Below are positions 19,666 through 31,956 of a DNA stretch of 64,000 nt, piece after piece; positions within the stretch are counted from its first letter, which is position 1, and each line of letters begins with the position of its first letter. This DNA comes from Onchocerca volvulus. Its lineage: Eukaryota > Nematoda > Chromadorea > Rhabditida > Onchocercidae. The notes below the pieces were generated by a model. That model saw only the letters and a program-made list of their open reading frames with translations, did not search any database and was not told the origin of the DNA. The position numbers were made by a program, and so were the translations under genes. The stretch covers positions 8,456,616 through 8,520,615 of the forward strand of contig HG738139.1 in assembly GCA_000499405.2 (NCBI GenBank). The letters run 5' to 3'.

Positions 19666-22600
19666 TTACATTATATCAAGAACTTTTTTCAGCTGAACAA
19701 TTAACTGCCAATCCGCTCTTGATAAATCATTTCGAAAATGTGTTTTACAAACATCTATTGTTTCACGCGTTATCTGAATTAAGGAAATAAGTTTTATCTG
19801 ACTACTTAATATAATTCAGTAACTCTGCTTATTATTATAAATATTAAAAATTGAATAAATTTTTAAACTCGCGCCGTTCAATAAAGTGCTTTAAAATATC
19901 AGATATGATTTACATTTGTCAATTGACAATTGGCAGCACTGATAAATAATTTCAAATAAAGAAAATTTTTAAAACTAAAAAAGTTTTCTGTGGATTTTCA
20001 AAATTAAGATCTTCTATAAATCTCGAATAAATCAAGAATGGACATATACTGTAGCATTAATTTTTCTACTTCCTCTAAGATTCGTTGGAACTTACCCGGC
20101 TGACTAACGTATCTTGATGCGTAAAATGCCTTCCATAAAGTTTTGGTGCTTCACCAGTTGTGTTTTCTATTTTTATGCAAACTTCATCCCCCGTACGAGC
20201 TATTTCCACTTGTTCATGATTTCGCTCAATACTTGATACGCTACCGATGAAGATAGACTAAAATTGAAATTAAATAAATACAAGAAAAAAATATGATCTC
20301 AGTTTTGTTCTGGTAAATAAATTCATTAAGAAACAAAAACAGTCTAAAAAATTGATAGAACATACATCCTTAGAGGGAACGCACAGTGGTACACCTCGTT
20401 TGAGTTGTCCAGCTTCAACAGATACACCAATTATAATGGGATTACGGGCATTAAATATATGTTGAGGAAGAATCCTCAACTTGCATGGAAAAATTGCTAA
20501 ATGTTCATTCTGACGTCGGCGTTTAAGTCTCAATTCTTCCCTGAAATTTAGAAACAATAGACACATCTTTCTTTTTCGCGGATCTATTTCTAATGCCTCT
20601 TTATGTCCATGATTACAATATGATTCCGATGTCCAATGTATTGCATCCACGATGTAGAATACGTCATGTACCGCTGTTTTAAAAAATGTATACTGCGAAA
20701 ATAATTGTTGAAGCCACTGACAAGTATTAACTTCCAATTTTTTCACAAGATTTCGACAAATTCTTTTATGGGACATTTTTGAATCTCAAATACTTCATTT
20801 TTCTGAAGAACCATGTGTTTTACCATTTCTAGTTTTCATAATATCAAAATTATATACCTATATTTCAAGAAACTATCCTCTAGATGGTATATAATATCAG
20901 CGGAAAAAATGCGAACACCCTCACTAGCTGCAAACTGTTCCACCTCACGGTCAACTCGAACATCGAATGCAAGTATGCAAGCATATTCTTCCTTTCTCTC
21001 TAACATTGCTGCTGCTTTTTGCACATCTTTTTTATGTACTGGTCCGATATTCACATTCGAATAAGGTATTTTCTGTGTCTAAAAATGAAATTTTTGCAGA
21101 AATGAAGAAACTTCCACGAAGAGAACTCCGAACAAAAAAAAAAAAAAAAAAAAAAAATGAGAACTTGAAAAAAACGAAAAAAATAATTAAAAAAACATCA
21201 CCAATATTATTTTCTGAAATTATAGGAGAAGTTTCGGAAGGATGAAGTAATACCCTTAGGAATTCCAGTAAAGCTTCTAATGAACCCAATGTACTAGCTT
21301 GAACGTACACTCCCTCAGGTTTCTTTTTGATAGCCATAAGAGCTTTAGATAACTGCGCTTCACAATCTTCCCTGAAATACAACTTCTCTGGGAAATATAA
21401 TTTCTTAAACAACAACAGCATTTCCGAGAATGTTTTTTACACGAACAATAAATTTCTAGGACAAAACGAAGGAACTTCGTTTTTTCAGAAAAAAAAAAAA
21501 AGGCATACTTGAGCACGAGAAGTTCATCTTCCCGGTTTGCAACAAATAATGGTAAGCCAGCAAGTGCTTTTTCCAAATTTTTTGCAAGTACTTTAACTCC
21601 TTGTGCACCTTTTATCATTTGATAATGTTCATATGCATTCTGAAAATATGTCAACATAAAATACATTCTTCATTTAGACAAATTTCATGCCTCTTACTAA
21701 AATCATCTAATACAGGCAATGATTCGAAATTCTTGCTTTCATGGAAATTTCTTCAACTGTAACTATAAAGAAACTATACTTTCCGAACTAAAAGAAAATA
21801 TTAAACAAAGAACTAATTGTACCTTAACCCTCAATTCTTTCAAAGGCTGCGGCATCAACAATTCGCGAATCTGAGTGATGATAGCCCCATCAGTACCCGT
21901 AAGAACGATAATATCGCCGACTTTTAATGAACCATTTACCAATATAACATCTATTGTAGTTCCTAATCCGGGAAGCGATTTGACCTAAAATAAAAAAAAA
22001 AAAAAAAAAAAAAGGTTTCCAAGATCGCACTGTACAATCCATAAATATATGAAATTTCTATACAAATTACTAGAAACAAGGACTAGAGAAAATTTTCAAT
22101 ATTTCTCTTACCTCCATAACGGTACAGTCAAGCTCTTCGCAATATGACAGTTTCTCAGCTAGTCTGTTCTGTGATTCATTGACAATATGAGCCATAAGAT
22201 TACCAATACCATCACCAAGAAATGCAGAAGTCGGAACCATACTAATATATTCATTCAGATCTGGATTTTCGTTCGCCATAACTACGTTTACTCCCTTAAA
22301 AAAGAATGGTATATATATACATATATTAGAACCATTTCATGATTCTCATAGGAGTATTCTTGTTACTTTGGCAAAACTTTATAGTGTTCCAACTTCATCT
22401 ATAAGTATTAATCGAAATTTCTTAATCCTCAAAACATTTAGTCTTTTTTTTCTTTTCTCGAATTAAAAGGGCTAGCTAATCCGTACCATTTCTCTTCATT
22501 CAAAATTTATCTTTTCTTTAATAGGCATACCTGTTCAGCGAATTGTAATACAACTTTATCTTTAAGTTCTTTGAATTGCAATTGTGTATTAATTGGTTGT

Positions 22601-25600
22601 GATTTCAAATGAAGATAGATGTCTTTTCGTGGGTTCGATTCATAATCGTATAAACGATCGATCTGAAGACGATAATTACAGCAATTATAAGATAAATGTA
22701 TAAAAAAAATTGATGGAAAAAGAAATAACGTAAGAAATTACTTTATTCAACGCTATCACAAATGGAGTTTGTCTTTTCCTTAGCAAATTAAACGACTCGA
22801 GAGTCTGCTGCTCAAGCCCATGCATTAGATCAACAACCAAAATTGCATAATCACATAATGAGGAACCACGAGACCGTAAATTCCTTCAATAAATCAAGAG
22901 ATCAGATTTTACACAGTAATTGATTTTATATATTTTCAAATGCATCATTGTATGATCTTATTCACTATTCCCATAACACATATTCAATCAGATTATGTAT
23001 TTTTGTTTTGGGCTGTTTTTTTTTTCCTTTTTTTAACATACATATTGCTTAATAAATTCTTTACCTTACATTCCACATGTTCCACACAACAATCATGTTA
23101 ATTTTTATTCCTGAACCATTACCATCCCAACATCACGATGAAATGTCCAAATTAGATTTTGCAACTATGTTTTTACTATCATGACATTTTTCAGAACATA
23201 TAAAAAGTTTCAAAGTTAAAAGAACTTACGAAAAACTTTCGTGGCCAGGAGTGTCAATTATCAAGAGTCCAGGAATTTTCATTTCACTTCCTACGAACTA
23301 AAAAAAAAAAAAAGAAAAAAACTGTAAAAGAATACAAACAAAACCAAATAATAAAAACATGACAAAAAAAGGTGAAGTGGAAATCATGAAATCTGCATTA
23401 ACCACTCACATCTCGAACCATTTTAGTACGTTCCATAATTGCAGCGGCTGGTACCTGCGTAGCACCAATTTGTTGCGTTATTCCACCAGCTTCTCCATCT
23501 TGTACATTTGTATGACGTATCTATTAAAACAAAAAAAAAAAAGAAAATGAGACAATTCAACTGAATTCGTTAAAGGAATGAGACAGAATATAATCATATA
23601 GCCAAAAGAGAAGGAACTGAAGTACCGTATCCAACATTTTTGTTTTTCCTGTATCGACATGTCCAAGCACGCAAATAACTGATGATCGTAAATTGTTCGT
23701 TGAACGTTTAGCTTCAGCTTGCTCACGTCGTTTCTAAAATGAAAACTTCGTTTTAAAAAGAAACACTGGTAGTCCCCAGATGAAGTAAGAGAATGTAACC
23801 TTTAAACGTGCTCGAACTTTTGCTTTCAATTGTTCTTTGCTTTCTAGATTTTCTTGCTCATCATCACTGGTTTCTTCCTCGTCTTCTTCATCATATTCTT
23901 CCGAAGAATCAGAGCCTTCTGTTTCTTCAACGAATTGTTCTGACTCAAACTCCATCGAAATTATCTACAAAATTAAGATGAACAAGACAATACCCTCAAT
24001 TATTTTTGCAGACAAAATGAAATAATGCTATGATCTGAAAAAAATATAACTTCATCTTTTGCAGGAGTAGTCGATTGCACAATCCGATCTATGACACACG
24101 ATGCCACTTCTTGTTCTTCCCCATGCATATTTTCCCAGTCATCAATAACTTCATCCACAGCATCCCACGAACTAAGTATTTCTTCATCTAATGGTTTCAC
24201 TACTTCAAAATATTCCGAGGATTTCATTTCTGCAGCTGGTAAATGCTGAACATTTTCTGGAGTAGTTTCTAGAATAGAAAGATGTAAAATTAAGTCTACA
24301 AATTCGCCATACAATTATTTGATCAAGAAAAAAAAAAAAAAGAAAAAAGGAAAGAAAACTTGTAACTAGCAGCATTTTGCAAAAAAAAAAACCTTTGTCA
24401 TTTTGTTTCAATTCCTTTTTTGGTTTTCTCTTTCCATACACAGGACGTTTCACTGGCACCTCTTCACTTTCTCGCCTGAGTGCACTTGGAAGTATGATAT
24501 CTAGAAAAACATGAATAAATGTTAACCGAATACTTACATAAAACCCATTTGACTTGATAAATCAGAAAGTCATACTTGAATTAGCTAATAGTGCTTGTTG
24601 TCTCCTTAGCTTTTCCTTTTGTGCTGGTGTCAAATATTTTCCTTCGGCTTTTAACTTCTCATCACGTTCCTTTTTCTTCTGTTTCTCACGTTCCCTCTTC
24701 TCCTTAGCCAATCGTTCCTGAACGAAAACACGTCAAGATTTAAAGAACCCTCATCAACTGTACACACAGAAAACCAATTCGAAAGAACTCACTTCTTCTT
24801 CCTTTGCTTTTTGTTGTGCAATTAATCTCTCTTCCTCTTCCTTCTGCTCTCTAAGTATCCTTTCTTCTTCCTCTTGTTTTCTGCGTAATATTTCTTTAAT
24901 GAAGTCGACCTAAAAACTTGTTACTTTACTTGGGACAAAAAACCAAGCTAATCTATGTCTATTAGTTATTTTATGATTCATTCAAGATGATAAAGACCGC
25001 TTTATAATGACAATAAAAAAATCAAAACCTTCACATTCAGTACACAATTAATGTAGAAGCATTTACAGGTAAACATACATGTTTTTTCTTCTTTGTTTCC
25101 TTCTTGTCCCCATCTTTTTTTGAATCTCCTTTCTTCTTCTTCTTTTTTTCTGTTGCATCACTTGCCTCAAAAAAATCTGTTCAAAAAAATTTTTAATTTT
25201 CTCCTCTATATTCGAAAAAAATAGCAGCTCTTTTTAATACCATACTTTAACTGAGCAAATGTAATTGCTTACTTTTTGATTTTCTACTGAAAGAGCATCT
25301 CCTTCTCCAGGTGATTCGAACTCTGCTGATTTTTCCTTTTCTGTTGCGCCTTTTTTCTTTTTTTTTTTATCTTTTTTCTTGGTCATAAAATCTCCAATAT
25401 CAGTTTCTACAGTAGCTGTTTCTCCACCCCTGTCAGCGTCAACTGAAATAATCTCTTATGATTTTCTAGGTCATGTCAGACTTTAAATAATTCCAAAATT
25501 AACACGGCATAAAATACTAAAACCACGGTAATTTTAAAAGTCAATCTCACACAATATTCTGTCAATTGGAAATGAATAAATAATTTGCCTGCAATATTTC

Positions 25601-26711
25601 TATATTTTTAAATCCTCACCAACTTGTACTTCTGTGGTATAAGATATGCCAGAAGCTCCTCCTTTCTTTTTCTTTTCTTTTGATGCTTTTTCTATCGGTT
25701 TTTCGAGATCCGCAAGCAAAGCATCTAAATCCTCATCTTCTTTCAAATTCTAAAATATAAAGCTTATGTAGATGATGAAATATCAAGAAATACCTTAATA
25801 AAATACGGCATATATTCACCCGACAAAAATCACCTTTTTGCCTTTTCTTCCTTTCTTTTTTCCTTCTTCTTTTAATTTTATTGTTGTTTGTTGTTTCGAG
25901 AACGCTTTTGTTTCATTTGGCTCATTCTTTTCGTTCACTTCCCCTTTTTCTTGCTTGTTTTCTTCGACCTCGTCTGCCTTGTCAGAATTTTCACTAATGC
26001 TTTTCGCCTTCTCTATATCATCGCTATCGGAATCATGCTGAAATATGAACTGATTGCTAAATACGAGCTAAACAATATGCCAGATATATCTGTTAAAATA
26101 ATTTGTACTTAAAATACCAAACTTTAGATGAATAGTAACTGCTTTCGTATGGCTTGATCTGCGCAAGTGGGGAAAGAAATATGCACAATGAAAGGAAGAT
26201 GCAAAAGATGAATGAATCTCTAGGTGTTTCTCAAGAAAAATATTTGGTCTAATAAATAATGAAAATTCGATGTACTTCAGCAAGCATATTGAATGCACTG
26301 ATTTTCCCTTTCCCGTAGAAGGGTACCATTGTTTCTTCGTCACTCCCATTGTCTCCACCAATCTCAGAATCGGATGATAATCTCAATTCTGTTGCTTCGA
26401 TATCTAGATCTTCCGACCTATTTAAGATCAGGCTTTGAATATAAAATGACGAAACGCAATAATGGAATCTAATTGGCAAAATTTCAACATCGATATTATC
26501 GAGATGAAATAGTTAAACTTGTCTTCCAAAAAAAAAAAAAAAAAAAAAAAAAAAAAGCATGATCTTCAAATTCTCTCAAATACAGATAGAAGAAACTTTT
26601 TTATCTTTAATCTATCAGAGTAATATATTGATGACCAAGATAAGTGATAATAATGCTTTCACGACTTTACCAATCATTTTTTTTGTTGCTCTTCTTCTTC
26701 TTTGTTGCCAT
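19666..26711 (-). CDS. eIF5B: Eukaryotic translation initiation factor 5B (eIF5B)
   Basis: eIF5B is the GTPase that joins the 60S subunit to the 48S complex; it is the homologue of bacterial IF2. The gene is complete on the minus strand in about 24 exons and encodes roughly 1,100 residues. Exon 1 (26671-26711) encodes the start [14 protein letters not shown], split from exon 2 (26276-26417). Exons down to about 23800 encode the usual Lys/Glu/Asp-rich N-terminal region with poly-Lys blocks. The G domain follows: G1 GHVDTGKT (exon 23626-23733), switch [11 protein letters not shown] (23410-23520), G3 DTPGHESF (23230-23297), G4 NKID across 22742-22883 and 22531-22662, and G5 VPTSAF (22112-22294). 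Domains II-IV follow with [16 protein letters not shown] (21254-21371), [10 protein letters not shown] (20858-21078), [13 protein letters not shown] (20366-20540) and FIGSVSSIE (20096-20257). The last exon (19666-19773) encodes the helical domain IV end with [11 protein letters not shown]. All core motifs are intact, so it should be functional. Confidence 0.96.
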
Positions 26712-29700
26712 TCTCAAGCGAAATCATTTGATTTATAAACTGAATCCCGTCAACCAACTGATATGTAATCAAACTGATAAGAAACTGAAACCAATTCCTC
26801 CTCTTATTAGGAAAAGCATTCAAGCCCATGCAGCAAACCAATACCTTGAACCAAATTGACGGCCTCTCCTACTACCTGCTCCAACTATCTCTTGCAAAAA
26901 AATGACGGTGATGCAATTTGTCCCGATGACTGGAGTCGCTATGAGATTAATCGATCCCAATGCGTTCGAATTTAGGTTCAAGCCGGATGTCTATGGAACT
27001 GCGATAGGCATGATTCCTTATCCTCAAAGGATGAGTTCTTTTTTTTTTATTTTTGATTATTGCGAAAATTGCTTTAATTGTCATCATCAGTACAGATCAA
27101 AATTTCAAAACACTCGTAAAAACATTGTTTCAGTCAGCATTAAAAGAAATAATAAGAAAGCTGATTTTTAATCTTCCGTAGCAGTTTAAACTCCACTTAA
27201 AAAGTAATCGTGAAGGCTTCCAATTTTTTAACAGTCGAATCACAGTTTCCATCTTTCGACTGCGGTAGAGAAAGATGCAACGATGCTGCGTCCGATAACC
27301 AATTAGCATGCAGGTAATCATTATTTGATAATTCCAATGTTTCAATAAAATAAATGCTCCTAAAATGCGAGCTGAAACAAGGAGATCTGTTTTTTGGTTC
27401 CACATTAACCTGTACTATATTTAGGCCATGTTAACAGAGGAAATATTACTACAAAGGGAAAATAATAAATAAAAAAGTTTTGCTAAATTTTTCCATCAAA
27501 ATGCTACAACTGCAATCATGGCTGTTTTTGAAAAAGGCCGAGATATAAGTATAGAAAAGTGATCGCAGTAATAGCCATTGAGAACCGTTTCTGAAAAAAC
27601 TTTCTAAATAGATTATCTGGTTAAAATTATAGAGCTTGAAGACTGTTTCAAAGTTTATGCGATATTATAAAAGTTATGTAACCTAAATTTGAGACTTTGA
27701 AATTCGCAAAGCATTTTGGAAATTTTTTCGAAATAAATTAACCTATCGAAAAAAAGATTTTAAAAAATCTGAGATATCAGATTGGTGGACTCTATGTCAT
27801 TTTGTATCAGTTTGCTTGTTTGGTACAGTACATCCTCGACGTGGAGAAAGAAATAACTGAGTTCAATGCAAGTCCAGGTAGATGTCAGTGAAATCTGGAA
27901 AAATGATGTATTTCAGATGTTTCCGGAGAAGTTGATCAGCTTTAGTGCTAACATTTTAGAATAAATAATTTTTGTTGATTAAATCCTATCAGAGGAATCT
28001 AGAATTATAAGAAAATTTTTTAATTTTGAATTCTCTATTTGTCCGAAGGACAACAGATTTCTCAATTCTGAAAAGGTCCTTCGTTTTCTTTTGCTTTTCC
28101 ATTATTAAATAAATGGAGTTGCTCTTCTAGCTATTTCCAAAATTTGACTATCTCCTTATTTCGCGAACCAAAAAATTTGATTTATTTCAGAGATGTTCCA
28201 CTTTGCCGAAAGAGACACTCCAAAAGAAAATTCATCCGTGGTTCACAGCTTTTCTTTGAAACAAGTTATGTTTGCAATGTATTCTGAAGGACAATTAATT
28301 TCTGATTTATAAATTTTTCTGAAAGTATGAGCGAATTTCCTGTTCTATATTTGCTAATACAGCAAATTTTCTAGCGACATTTATTCCTTTTCTATTTAGA
28401 CGAATAAGTAACCTAATACTGTTTCATGTAACAGTGAGACATCTGAAGAAAAAAAAAGGAAAAAAATGGATATATTTTGCTAAAAAATTTGGCAACTCCT
28501 GCAGGGACAAAAAAACTGACGTCTGGAAGATGCTGCTTATCGCTTTCCGTTCTTGTTGCTATGTTTCTGAGAGCTTTGGGACGTTAACCAAGAATGAATT
28601 TACAATCAATATTTGAAATTGATCTACTTGGAACAAACGCAGCAATGGAATTATTCGGTAATATTGATCCGAAAATATGCGAAATATTGACTTGTTCAGA
28701 GAAGAGCATATTTTTAATTCTTGCAGTCTAACTTGATCAAATCAAGTAGGAGATAATTTTTGAAAGAATCAAATAACACGATTTTCAGATGAAGAAAATG
28801 CTTCAGATGATAGTTTTCCAATTTACTTTCAACATTCTAATTCAATCATCCCAATTTTCGAGAGTTTTTGATCTTACATATAAGAATGCAATGTGAATTG
28901 CATATTATTTCTCGAAGATATGCTTTATAGAAATATCTTTCTGTACATCACTCCTGATATTTATGGAAACGATTTGAATTACTTCTTTAATATATATATA
29001 TATATTAATTTTAACCTTTTTTATTTTCTATGCTCACGTCCTTTAATAATCCGGAATTTGAAATTCAATCGACTCTTTTGATTTTGAAATAAGTCGAACA
29101 GAAATCTAAACCATTTCGAAATGAAACCGAGTAAACTTTTAAGAACTAATGAAAGTATTTGAATTAAAGGACTCCTAAAACAAGTAAGAAATTTGAGGAA
29201 AAAAAACAATATTTCTATAAATTCGCAAAGTATTGATTCACAAGGATGAAAAAAAAAATGCAGTCAAACTTTGACTTGTCTTTATTTCCGTGAACAACTT
29301 TTTCTATTGTTCAACAGCAAAATTAAAAAATTTTTGGAGAATTCAGAGGAAAGAAATGACAATGGAAGTTTATTCATCTTTCATTCTCGTGATATGCTGC
29401 AAAATGTATCCATTTCCTGGAATTTCATGATTGCATCATTTTCAACAAATTTTAAAAATTTATGCATAATTAATTTATGCATAAATAATAAAAACCGAGA
29501 AATAAAGCGTTATTTCTGCAGAGCAACTTGGGCGATCATCAGCAAAATATTGTTTGGAAACAAAAAAGAAGCTAAAAATCAAATATTTCAAGTTGTTACG
29601 ATAAATGATTTGTAATAATATTATGGTAGAGGTCATGGATGATGAGGAGAGTGAATAATTATTTCGGTACATCACATTCTGATTTGAGAATTTTTAAATT

Positions 29701-31236
29701 AAGTACATTGATAACAATCGATTTACTATAGAAGACTACTAAAAACGAACAGGGGAAGGATTTATTTCTTTTCGATTCATCCGTTTAGATTGAGGACGAG
29801 AATTCAATTTGCAACAATTTATAAAACCACTGAAAATAGTTAAAGTTCATTCATCCTTTCTATTGTTCCAAATTCGGCAAATACTTTTGCTTATGAGAAA
29901 ATACAGCACAACTATTAATTAGGACATCTGTGGCCTAAACATCGCATTTTATAATCTTTCCGATCCATAGCCCTATCCAAGCTACTCTGATCTCAAAAAT
30001 AGGTAAAACTACTATAATGTTGAAAAAAAAAAAAAAAAAAAAAACAATATACTTTCACAGTAAATCGACTATTTTCCAGAAAGCCTTATCTTTGCTTGAG
30101 TCTAAAGAGTACTAATTACAGTATTTCGTGTACCGTGTGGTATCTTAACATTCAAATGATGTTTGGTAATAGAGGCAAAGAAGTTAAGCTGAAAGAACAT
30201 AATCAGCAAAGCTGATAAGATTTGTCTGGCAAGATATTGAACAGGAGAGTAGTGATGTCCTGCGCAGAAAACAAGAAAACAAAGCAGAAAGTTGGTGTGA
30301 ACCTTTCTTCACTTTATTTTCTGCAGTTTTAAGTAATGAATAAAAGTCTGAAATGGCTTGTCCCGTACTATTTTTGCATTTTAAAATAGAAAAACGAAAC
30401 GAGAAACTTACCAAACAATCGTTCGAGTAAAAGAATAAAAAATGAAAATACGAAGTTCGAGAATGCAACTGAACAAAAAAGGAATCTAATTCACAATTAC
30501 ATTAAAAAATATTATGAAGGACGATAATTAAGACTTACGTAAGCCTAATAATTAGAACTTATACAATTTTGATAGCTTAAAATGCACTCAACATCAAGTT
30601 TCTCATCCAGATGTTGACAAAAAGAGATTGAGAAGCAAAAATTGATCAAAGTTACTGAATGCAAACTGCGTCGTCAAAATAAGAAAGATGTGAAAATACT
30701 GCATCATGCATGCAAAATAACCACTCTAAAGACAAAGAAAGGAATACTTTGCATATTCTGGCGAGCAAATCATAAAATTACTTGCATTGGTTTTAATGAA
30801 AGGAAAAAAAAATGCTCCAATGTTAACTTAACTCCTGACATTTATTTTTGATTACTATTCCCATAATCTATCGCTGCAAGTAAAGACTGATAATCCTTCT
30901 TTAATTGACATTTGCATGCATGCATCTCATCATACTGCACGTAAAAGTAATGCGATTATCACTAAAGAGAAACTACATATAATTCATACAATTCAAGGCA
31001 AATAATTCAATTTCAAATAAAATTATATCAACAGTGAACTTTAATCTCTTGACCATTGGTTAACAATAATTACAACAGTCGCAAAAACCAATAACATCAC
31101 TATCGTAAAGCCTTAGTAGGTAGCAAAAGAATTATGATTAGTGATAGCAGCTATTCAAAGTTTAATTATAGGAAATATTAGAAAAATTCAAAGCGGAGCA
31201 CTTGGAAGATGTAGAGGGAAGTCATGAAGAAGTTCG
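26712..31236. other. Gene-poor region upstream of eIF5B
   Basis: About 4.5 kb. The first few hundred bases must hold the eIF5B promoter. 26820-27030 is less AT-rich than its surroundings and open in more than one frame on the plus strand. One frame contains a CPDDWSRYE stretch, but frames are interrupted and no splice structure joins them. A run of about 30 A at 26530-26556 lies just inside the first eIF5B intron. I see nothing else that I can support. Confidence 0.5.
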
Positions 31237-31322
31237 GTAACTGTCGCAATGACACCTGAGACTTTGCTCACCTTTCTAACATCAAAGGTTGAGACCGAGT
31301 GTCAGGTGGGATTGCGAAGACC
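31237..31322 (-). ncRNA. mir-87: microRNA precursor, miR-87 family
   Basis: The minus strand folds into a hairpin of about 86 nt. The outer stem pairs TCGCAAT (31244-31250) with ATTGCGA (31311-31317), the middle stem pairs CACCTGA with TCAGGTG, and the inner stem pairs ACCTTT with AAAGGT around the loop CTAACATC. Read on the minus strand, the 3' arm from 31271 begins GTGAGCAAAGTCTCAGGTGT. From memory, the C. elegans miR-87 mature sequence is GUGAGCAAAGUUUCAGGUGU. The seed (UGAGCAA) is identical, with one difference in these 20 bases. The position in the 3' arm and the precursor length both fit. It lies about 630 bases downstream of, and on the same strand as, the last exon of a small protein gene, so it may come from that gene's longer primary transcript. 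Confidence 0.88.
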
Positions 31323-31956
31323 TTATTGTCGGGCTGAAACCTATATACACTTGGATAGGTGCTGATAGTTATTCATTTCTTATATGGAATGAATCACGAA
31401 AATAAGTATAACAGTAAATTTATCATTCTCTAAAAAGCAGCCACGTAGCCCAAATAGTCCGAAAAGAATCAAAAATTCCTATCATTTTTCGAAGACATTT
31501 ATTTTGAACTTCGTCAATGGGAAACAGAATCATTTATACATTATGATATAATGGAAAATGTTCCATGAATCCACAGAATTTTTACTGAAAAATTTTAACC
31601 CATCAAGAGAAGTTGATATTCGAAACCACAGTGACACTTGCCAAATCCATATGTATGCACCATAATTGATAGAATAAATGACAAGGTAACTGGAAAGACT
31701 TGTATAGATGGTTGATCATTTCTATTTACCTTGTTTGAAAATGTGCTACAACTACGAATTTTTAAATTGAAAGTTATTTCGGATGAAATTAAAACTATGT
31801 TTGGTATTTGAACGTATAAATGAGAGAGAATAATGTGAGAATAATTTAAGATGGAATTGCTTTTCATGTTATCGACGTAAAATAAAAATTTCAGTAAATT
31901 CACGATGAACTCTCGCTTATAGTAATCCCATTTGTACTTCCAATTTGACTTTTTAA

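Noticed and set aside
20561..20776. Open stretch continuing upstream of an eIF5B exon
   Set aside because: Conserved eIF5B residues jump from the exon ending at 20858 to the one starting at 20540, with a clean donor and acceptor, so this is an intron that happens to be open.
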